64,000 bases of DNA from Melastoma dodecandrum (Eukaryota > Streptophyta > Magnoliopsida > Myrtales > Melastomataceae). A program made the position numbers and the translations under genes. Positions 56,901 through 64,000 of the stretch are shown here, in pieces. The stretch covers positions 1,091,501 through 1,155,500 of the forward strand of contig JARUPY010000539.1 in assembly GCA_029817715.1 (NCBI GenBank). The letters are read 5' to 3'. The notes beneath the pieces were generated by a model. It saw only the letters and a list, made by a program, of their open reading frames with translations. It did not search any database and was not told the origin of the DNA. Position 1 is the first letter of the stretch, and the number at the start of each line of letters is the position of its first letter.

Positions 56901-57171
56901 GTTCGAAGCCATCTCCGAGAAAAGAGGCCGATGTCAGCGATCGACTCCTCCTGAGAACCGAACCGGATTGATTACATGCGCTCCAGCTATCAGAATCCTG
57001 TTGTCGATAGTTGGAAAAGGAGCGCCTGGGGCTTTGATAATTGTTCTCATACTTGTCCACATCACCTCCAGCCAACCTGCTGTTCCCAGCTGAACCTTTC
57101 TTCTCTGATGACTCGGGAACATTGTTCGAGTTGCTAGGAGCAGAAGAACGGAAAAAGAAGAGCTTTTTCAT
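53935..57171 (-). CDS. Long coiled-coil protein of unknown function
   Basis: Four exons (57171-56831, 56676-54666, 54579-54373, 54234-53935) sum to 2,859 nt, giving 952 residues. The N-terminus MKKLFFFRSSAPSNSNN is followed by about 250 Ser-rich, basic residues with SPRR- and SPRTLAKNVMERL-type motifs, then acidic VHFSEELLDDCLSPDF. From about residue 330 to the end the protein is mostly coiled coil (for example EKEKKEQQQSLEKELDRRSS and LRERVRELAEQNVQLQREV). It matches a plant family of filament-like proteins of unproved function; the Arabidopsis relatives lie next to PP2C and PGP synthase genes (At3g55060/At2g39300, from memory). A leader intron from about 58570 to about 57220 is likely. Confidence 0.85.
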
Positions 57172-59222
57172 CTGTTACTGGATCAGTCGACCAAGCTGAT
57201 CCGTGCCTTCCAGAATCTGTGTTTGCGAGAAGTGACAACAAACAAGCATCATGTACAAACGAGACGTTCTGAGGGAGAAAGAATGACGCAACATCTCAAT
57301 GCGCGTCCCTAAAAGAATGATGGGGGAAAACTCCACAGAAAGGCAAAAGGCATGCATCCATGAAAGGTTATCATGACAACGGCCGCACGACACTTTATAA
57401 AGCCAGTGGAGAGCATTCATCAGCAGCCATAGCTTTTAGGAAACATGCAAACCCCAGCTCATGAATATCTCTCACATGAATAAAATACTACAGAAAGATC
57501 TGGTGAGAGTGTCAAATGGCGAACCAGGGCAGCTCCGCAGGATCAGTCAACACGAAATCACAGCTACACGACCCATTTCACCTGGCTGACCATTTCGACA
57601 AACAATACCAAGAGATGCTCCCTCCACTGCTTGGAAATCCCAGGAACAACAAAGAAAACTCTGAATCGGACAACGCCCCCCCCCCCTACCTAATGAAGGG
57701 CCTATTTCGACCAAAGGGTTATTATTATAACTACTGTCTAGATTAAGCTTAAACAAAACTAAGAAGGACAATGCCACCAGCCACTGTCAGAGATTCATGA
57801 TCTTTACATTAAATCACCCCGTAATCTCCCATCATATACAAAGGCTCCCCCCCACCACCACCCTCAGGTTCCAGCAGTCCAGCATCACCTCCTCAGATAA
57901 CCCTAAAACAACCCCAAACCCGAAAACCCAGTAATTAAAAATAATGGCAAAGGTCGTCAGCTTCACACCTGACATGGGAAAAGATTCCGCCTTTATGATA
58001 AAACCCCCACTCCTCTCACTCCCCCCGCATCACACGTAATCATGTCCATCGCCGACAGCACGATGGGCATCATAAAGAACCACGCAAAATGTCCATCATA
58101 AACAACTCCCCAAAATATTTGAACACACTGAACCACGCCGATAGATTCTTCAAACTCAAAGGGAAACAACGCCAGAATTCAAAAAGAAGGCCACCCAGCG
58201 GCCGTTAATCGCTTACGAGCTACTCTGCCACGAAATCGACTTCTGGGTCGGGTCCTTGACGAAATGGGGCGGAAGAGAATTGGCAAGAGAAAGGGATCAC
58301 GAGATTCTTTTCCTCACTTCGTCCCAGATCTTCTTTCTGCAACGGTCAATGAAATCCATTATTCCCTTATCGGTTTCTTGGGCCAAGAATTCAAAAAAAC
58401 AAAAAGAAGTATCAAAAGCCCGGATTTGATTTCCGAAATAGATGTTAAGAAAAGAGAAGGGGGAAGCAGGGGAATTCAATGGGCATCATCAAACTGAAAC
58501 GGACACTGATGACTGAAACGGACAAAGCCAAGAAAGGAAAAACAAAATAAAAGCTCAGAGAATTACTCACCAGACGAACGGCGTCACCGTCCTTGACGGA
58601 GTGAAAGGGAGGGGACGGAGGGACTTCCTAGTGGTGGAGTTGATGGCGCCATGGTTGTACGGAAGGAAAACAGGGGAAGGGAAAGGAAGAAGAGGCCGCC
58701 GGGGCGGGGGCGGGGGCGGGGGAGGTTTAGAGAAGATGGATGGTTACTTTGGTAATTTCGCAATGAGCTTTTGAAAACTTTCGGAGGGACACGCAAAAAA
58801 GGAAAACGAGGAGCGGGGGGAGCAGTTCGGGTAGTGTTCCGGTGAGCCGCGGGTGCAGGGTTGTTAATCCGAGGACGTGCTTTAGAATTAGAATTTCCAC
58901 TTGGTGTATGAGAGGGAATATATATGCCCAAGCAAAGAGTAATCATAAAGCTACACAACAGCAGCGAATGGGAGAAGGTTGCGAAGGAAGAAGCAGGGAA
59001 GCAACTTTTTAGTTCTTCGTGAGCCAGCCGCAATGTTTCTGACAAACGAGGCGAGTCAAACAGTCTGCTAATCCGGGGAAAATTCCGGCGATACAAACAA
59101 CCGGGCATCGATCATAGACCGATGAGTAAATACCATAAGGCAAAAACCACAGGCTCCCGTGCTTCGTCCTGGAGAGCCACTGACTGTTGTCTTCATCATT
59201 CCCTCCACTGACATTGTCATCG
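57172..59222. other. Coiled-coil gene leader, promoter and spacer
   Basis: Contains the probable leader intron of the coiled-coil gene (donor CTG|GTGAGT at 58571/58570), a G-rich tract at 58701-58725, and the spacer to the RS2Z copy. The 174-residue minus ORF at 58584-59108 is Pro/Ser/Arg-rich, overlaps the G-rich tract and has no family likeness. It was not called a gene. Confidence 0.45.
58701..58725 (+). repeat. GGGGGC tandem tract with G-quadruplex potential
   Basis: Four G-runs of four to five separated by single C occur on the plus strand in the presumed promoter or leader of the minus-strand coiled-coil gene. By pattern this can form a G-quadruplex; no functional evidence exists here. 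Confidence 0.7.
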
Positions 59223-61135
59223 TCAGTCGCCGCCGCCGCCATCGTCGTCATTGTTGCCTTCTTCGTCCCTGGGAATAGGGCTGGGGCTACGTTCATGGCC
59301 GTTTTCACCCCCTGGGCTGCGTTCATGGCCGTTTTCTTCCCCTGGGCTGCGTTCATGGCTGTTTTCCTCCACAGGGCTTCTGTAATCGCCATCAGCAGCA
59401 GCTCCCGGCTCCGGCTCCTTCCCCTTCCCCTTCCCATTCCCCTTCCCCTTCCCCTTCCCCTGGGGCTATTACCATCGTCCGATCCATTGTCCCATTTGCG
59501 ATTATCAGGGGATGGATCAGCTCTGCCCCTTGGACTTTTGTCATCGGGTTCAGGGCTGTCCCTCCTTCCCCTTGGTGAAGGGCTCCTGTCTCGCATGGGG
59601 GGATCCGAGAATCATCAGGGCTCCTAGGTCTTCTTTCAACATCGTCATAACTGCGCTCCCTCTCCCTCTTTACAGGGGAGCGAGATCGACTACAAAAAGT
59701 CAAAAACCAAATAGTCGATGAACAAAACCAATGCACAGGCCAAAAGGATATGATTCTACATCTAAAAGCCATTGTAAATAAAAGAGAAGAACCTGTAGCT
59801 ACAGCTTCTGGAAAAGCTGCGGTTCCTACTTCGCCCACGACCACGAGGACTGGGTGACCTTGAGTATCTCTGCTCTCGGCTGCATCAAATTTATTCCTTT
59901 AATTAGCATGTGAAATATGTGATCCGACAACACAATTCTCGAAGGAAAGAATAGAATGAGGGAAACCCTCAGTTTCTTTGGGCTGTTCTAACAATTTCTT
60001 TCTATGTGCCCTCTTTCACCACAACGGTAGCACTTATTTTTCCAATCGCCAGCTTTGCAATCTCGAGCCCAATGGCCATCAATCCCACAGTTAAAACAAC
60101 GGCTGGAACCAGGAGGGGGTCCCCTTTCCAGATAATCACGCGATCCCCCAGGGCCTCGTGGTGTCTGCACAGATATATAAACATCAGTTACCACGACACA
60201 CTGATTCCTGCAATACTTTTGAGATGGAAGTAGACAACTAGTCTTGCAATAGAGATAAGCTAAAAAGAACTCACCCCCCCAGAAAATTCCACAACTATAT
60301 GACTTCCCTTGAATTCTTGGCCATCCAAGCTATATCCTGCATCATCAGCATCACGAGGATCACCAAATTCCTATAATTGCAAAAGAGAGGAGAGAACAAA
60401 AAAAGAAAACACAGTTTGAAAATCTTCCATTAGTAAGATGTGGCAGCCAATGATAAAATCCGCAGCATCCTAGTTAAGATAATCAATCAAAAGAATTAAT
60501 AAGCAGAGAGTTAGGGGGTACATACAACAAAAGCATAGTATCGCTTCATATCCACTGCACGCACTCTGCGCAAATGGTTTTCCACAAACAGTAAGGCCAT
60601 CAGGATATCAGGAAGGATTGACACCTCGCCCTCAAAGGTTAACTAAACACCCAGGGGGGATCTCACCATTTCCACTACTAAATGCTGAAATATTACAAAG
60701 TACTGGCCAAATCCACCAGGGGCAGTCCTCTTACAACACAAAGGAAACCTTCAATAAGATTATCCCAGTTAAAAAAACATGAAGAAAGAGCCGACACATG
60801 CATTGCTACAGCACAAAATGAATACACAGAAAGAATTAGATTTTATTTCGGATGCATGATGATCATTGCCTGCAGGTCACCATGCCAAATTCCTCAACAA
60901 TGAAGCGAGAAGCGCTTATCGCGGCAAGAAGCATACGGGTCGAGTAAATGTGAATGTGTATAATCCTAATATAACATTGTAAACCCATAATTCCGGTATA
61001 AAACTCCTATTCAACAAAGATAAATCACCTTCCATATCTAGCAAACAGATCCTCCAGATCCCTGGTCCTCGTCCGAGAGGACAAGTGGCCAACATAAAGC
61101 CGGGTGATACTGCGGCGGTCATCGTATCGAGGCAT
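59223..61135 (-). pseudogene. RS2Z: RS2Z-type SR splicing factor gene with premature stop and frame-drifted tail
   Basis: Family members are nuclear splicing factors with an RRM, two CCHC zinc knuckles and an RS/SP tail. Exons 61135-61029, 60565-60526, 60370-60275 and 60164-59988 encode [20 protein letters not shown], the RRM ([20 protein letters not shown]), and both knuckles, [14 protein letters not shown] and [14 protein letters not shown]. The next codon is TAG (59990-59988), where relatives have K or Q before NSP; the same frame continues NSPKKLR after it. Downstream exons (about 59880-59788, then 59692 onward) still read REQRYSRSPSPRGRGRSRNR and SRSRSPVKRERERSYDDVER. The tail then changes frame twice, into RDRSPSPRGRRDSPEPDDK and finally DYRSPVEENSHERSPGEENG, ending at 59223. 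As it stands the product is 139 residues without an RS domain. It could be a pseudogene, a truncated isoform or assembly errors. Confidence 0.8.
59415..59460. repeat. CTTCCC hexanucleotide microsatellite in RS2Z tail
   Basis: A ccccttcccctt-type repeat of about 45 bp, interrupted once (cattcc). On the minus strand it encodes an RG or EG run, depending on frame. One of the two frame changes of the RS2Z tail maps to this repeat or its edge, as expected from replication slippage or read error. Confidence 0.8.
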
Positions 61136-63459
61136 GTCTCCTGCCACATTAAAAATCATTATCTTTTAACCCACCCCGGAACAGACTGCCGAACGGGAAG
61201 TGACCGCCAAAGCCCCCAAGCACACCCGTCACGTACAAAAAGAAATCAAATTCTTCACTTGGAACTCGACCCAACCGACCTTCGGAGAAATCAAGCCAGA
61301 CCCAGAACCAAGGAGATTCAAGGAAACAACAAAATCACATAAAGATCCCTCCTCTCGGACACAACAGAGCGTCAGGTCTGCGGAAGACACCCGGATCGAA
61401 TGGGATGGAAAACCCAAGAGTGAACGAACGATTCATCCGACACAAATTCGGGAAACAAGAGGGAACAGCGAAAAATCGAGGGTTATCCTCCCCGAAGGAG
61501 AAACCTTTTGAGTTCGAGCAGGCTTGCCGGGAGGAAACATGTTTTCTTACTAAACCCATCCCTTCGGGCTAAGGTGGGCCCATTGGGCTGACTGGGGTGC
61601 TGGTATTGGGCCAAAAATAAAGCCCATTAGTTCGTTATAGTGTCGGGTCGGGTCGCCCCGGGGGGGTGGGGGGACTATCGTTTGAGCAGCGAAGAAGAAA
61701 GGAATAACTGAGGAATAGAGAAAGTCTTTTGGGTGTTCGTTTGCATCCAACAACACGCCGAGGAGATTCTTTACAAAGGTATAACAACAATCAGGGTTGA
61801 CCCCTCGGAGGGAGTTCGCCCCTCTTCGTACGCAGCTGGTGGGACGCGTGGAGGGTAATGATTGGCGGTTTCGCTCTGGCCGATCTAAAACAAAATCAAA
61901 CCCCGAGTAATAAATTTAATTTCCTTCTTACACATCTAAATAAAGTATCTATATTATGGTAATAAATTAAATTCCCTGTAAAAAGTAATTTCAAAACGTC
62001 CTAATTTGGACTATTTTTTTTTAAATTGTAAAAGAATTGGTTATTTGTGGAATATGATTACGTAAAAGTCCCGAAATACCGTCAATTGTAAAGACCCGAT
62101 TCTCAACAGCCATATAGAAAAATAGTGCAATTAACGAGATTGAGAATAGTATCTTTAATCACGACTTATTGTCGCAATTTTAAACGACAATTCTGACACG
62201 TTAGGATAAATTTTTCCTACCTTATATTTTAACCACGCTACTCACGTATTAAAAAAAAAAATTGTCTTAATGTATCAGTAACACGATTCGAAACTGGGAC
62301 GCTAAGTTGGGATTTAAAAACACGAACAACGTCTTTTTTTTTTTTTTGTAAATTGAACGTGTTTTTTAATTCACCTTATTTACGGCATTTGAGGGGTTGT
62401 ACCCGGTAATAACAACAATAAATTGGGGTGGAATGGAAGGGTGGGAAACAAAAGTCAGTCAAGCAAAGGCAGGAAGGAAGCAAGAATCGTCCTAAAAGCA
62501 GAATGCTGTGAATCCGACGGTGTTCTGTGGCGAGCCTCCCATCCTTCCTTCTTGTTGTTGTTCATTGCCTACCGCAATCTCCATAAAAGAAGAGGGGCGG
62601 CAAAACAGTTCAAAGGTACCAGCCGACGAACGAGCCCTAGCAGCTCCGCCACTCGAAAGAAGGCTGTGAGGAGGAGGAGGAGCCAGCTCGTGTGAGTGGA
62701 TCGGGAACTGGGACTGCGTTGCAGTTGTCTCGTCAATCGGGCTCCGGGGAATCCCCCCTTTTTTTTCCTTCCGTTTTGGGGTTTAAGGCGTTGTTTTCGG
62801 GGAAAAGGTTTCTGCTTTGGGGTCTTGATTCCATGTCCTTTTGATTTCTTGGTGTTGTCTCGACGAGTGGTTTCTGGGTCCTTTGATTTGTAGATATGTG
62901 CGAGGATTTCCTGGTGAAAGTTCTCTACTTTTTGTTTTTTCTTTTCGGTTCATTGTTTTTGGCTTGTTAGATCTGAGTTTTTTTTTGCTCCGATCGGTAT
63001 TTCTGATCCCGCCGTGGTGCCGGAACTTTCTCCGGGAGTTGAACGAGGGTTGGATTTCTCCGCTCTCTGCAGTCGCACGTGCATTTGTTGCCAGTTCTAC
63101 GTAGTTTCTGTTTTCATCAGGAAGCTTCACGGGGTTGTAGTTTTGCGAAATTAAAGGAAAAATATGAGAGAAAGACGTCTTCTTTTTTGTCGGTTGTTCG
63201 TTGATAACCTTGCATTGCTTCGACAAGATTCCTTTTCCCGTAATTTTTCTGATCTCTGTTTCACTTTTGGGTTTTCTGTTGTGCCAGGGAGAGTTGAATG
63301 GTCTGATTGGGTTCATCGGCCTCATTTTCCTATTGATTATCGGCTGGGAGACTTATCTCTGGATGTTTCAAGAAGATTCGGAAGTGGCTTGGAGAAGATA
63401 TTAAATTAGAGATATCGGAGTAGAGCGTGACGGAAGCAGAAGTCGTGGATCTCCAACCA
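61136..63459. other. Divergent spacer between RS2Z and the right-edge gene
   Basis: 61136-61760 is the RS2Z upstream region. It has AAGCCCATTAG/GGGCCCATTGGGC-type site II motifs around 61570-61630 and a G-run near 61657-61671. 61890-62420 is strongly A/T-rich. 62560-63400 is the T-rich leader, probably with an intron, of the plus-strand gene starting at 63460. No other gene is seen. Confidence 0.45.
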
Positions 63460-64000
63460 ATGTCTGTAGCAGGGACTGAAGAGGTTCACTTTTCAGTACG
63501 TTGTTGTTTTTTCGAACAACTAAGGATGCACAGGGCATCGTTATTTGAATCTTGTAACGGATTTCGGCTTTCTTGGCAGACTGGGGCGAGATTGGTTCCC
63601 ACCACGCCTTCTATGGGTTATGGTGCTGGAGTCCCCATCAAGAAACGGCGCTTCCCATTCATCCAGCCTCCATCACCTCCATTGCCACTGGAGGAAGTTA
63701 TTGATGCAAAGCATACAGAGCTTGATGGCTCCTCTAACACTTATGGTGTATCAAATCCAAGGGTTTCATTGGAGCATCCTCCTTCCTCGGATGAGAAGGG
63801 GTCACCTTTTGGTTTGAACTTGTCGGAGGATATTGATTTAAACCAAGATGACCGAGTTCTACCAGATAACCAGGAGAACCCCATTGCTTTGGCCGACAGC
63901 AAGAATGCCGAGGAGAAAAACGGCAGTCTCATTGGAAAAAGCACTGAACATTCTGAAGGGCAGGGGCTGATTCTGGTGAGCAATGCCATGCATGTGGACC
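63460..64000 (+). CDS. Unrecognised nuclear-type protein, 5' part (runs off window)
   Basis: Exon 1 (63460-63495) encodes MSVAGTEEVHFS. Exon 2 begins at 63580 after acceptor ttggcag and stays open to the window end. It reads TGARLVPTTPSMGYG, then GVPIKKRRFPFIQPPSPPLP, a basic nuclear-localisation-like cluster followed by Pro-rich sequence. Acidic, Ser/Asn-rich disordered sequence follows, including GLNLSEDIDLNQDD. I do not recognise the family. The start is the first ATG in frame; a GTG-led extension upstream is not counted. Confidence 0.65.
   Translation, partial: MSVAGTEEVHFSVRCCFFEQLRMHRASLFESCNGFRLSWQTGARLVPTTPSMGYGAGVPIKKRRFPFIQPPSPPLPLEEVIDAKHTELDGSSNTYGVSNPRVSLEHPPSSDEKGSPFGLNLSEDIDLNQDDRVLPDNQENPIALADSKNAEEKNGSLIGKSTEHSEGQGLILVSNAMHVD

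Noticed and set aside
58584..59108. A 174-residue minus-strand ORF between coiled-coil and RS2Z genes
   Set aside because: Composition follows the underlying GC-rich promoter and the G-tract. No family features or splice logic.
61200..61511. A 103-residue plus-strand ORF upstream of RS2Z
   Set aside because: It overlaps the RS2Z leader region, has no family likeness and begins in poor context.

Overview
This is a nuclear segment of a flowering plant. Every recognisable gene is a plant gene with spliceosomal introns: eEF1A, a LOB-domain factor, NF-YB, clade-D PP2C, RS2Z splicing factor, RCI2 and PWWP proteins. Introns are mostly 80-1,200 bp and spacing is tight, at about 20 genes in 64 kb. 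The codon use and gene families suggest a eudicot or a close relative, but I cannot name the species from the sequence. Exon models were worked out by hand from reading frame, GT/AG sites and family alignment from memory. For eight genes the exon lengths sum to whole codons (eEF1A, TIM14, the EF-hand carrier, ATP synthase d, adenylate kinase, PGP synthase, PP2C, coiled-coil protein), which supports those models.

Layout. 0-6 kb: the 5' part of a NOC2-like ribosome-biogenesis gene (minus) is cut off by a 171-bp copy of the neighbouring eEF1A coding exon. The intact eEF1A gene (plus) diverges from it across a telo-box palindrome. 6-17 kb: three genes for mitochondrial inner-membrane proteins, namely TIM14 (plus), an EF-hand mitochondrial carrier of SAMTL type (plus) and ATP synthase subunit d (minus). 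They are separated by a gene-poor stretch at 7.4-10.8 kb. 17.7-24.3 kb: an LBD factor (minus), GET4 (minus), an LYR-motif protein (plus, head-to-head with GET4) and RCI2/PMP3 (plus). 24.7-30.3 kb: a tandem pair, a full PWWP protein and a shorter paralogue that has lost the PWWP domain. 31.8-34.3 kb: NF-YB with a 6-nt microexon.

35-41 kb is the accessory part. It holds a decayed euAP2/TOE-type gene that still carries its miR172 site, a solo LTR with a perfect GGGAC target duplication and an internal 53-bp minisatellite, a duplicated dispersed repeat, and two small secreted-protein ORFs. 42-47 kb: a CCCH zinc-finger DFRP1-type gene and a plastid/mitochondrial-type adenylate kinase share a 360-bp bidirectional promoter. 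The adenylate kinase first intron contains a GC-rich foldback-like insertion.

47-57 kb: an unrecognised gene remnant, PGP synthase, clade-D PP2C, a small one-helix membrane protein and a long coiled-coil protein. This order resembles an Arabidopsis block (At3g55030-At3g55060, from memory). 59-61 kb: an RS2Z-type SR splicing factor with a stop codon right after its second zinc knuckle and a tail that drifts through three frames. 63.4 kb to the end: the first two exons of an unrecognised nuclear-type protein running off the window.

I found no CRISPR array, no tRNA or rRNA gene that I can support, and no operon-like system. The most informative items are decay and rearrangement events (NOC2/eEF1A junction, RS2Z nonsense copy, AP2 relict, PWWP-less paralogue) and unusual gene structures (6-nt microexon, GC-AG intron, an ATG-only coding exon).
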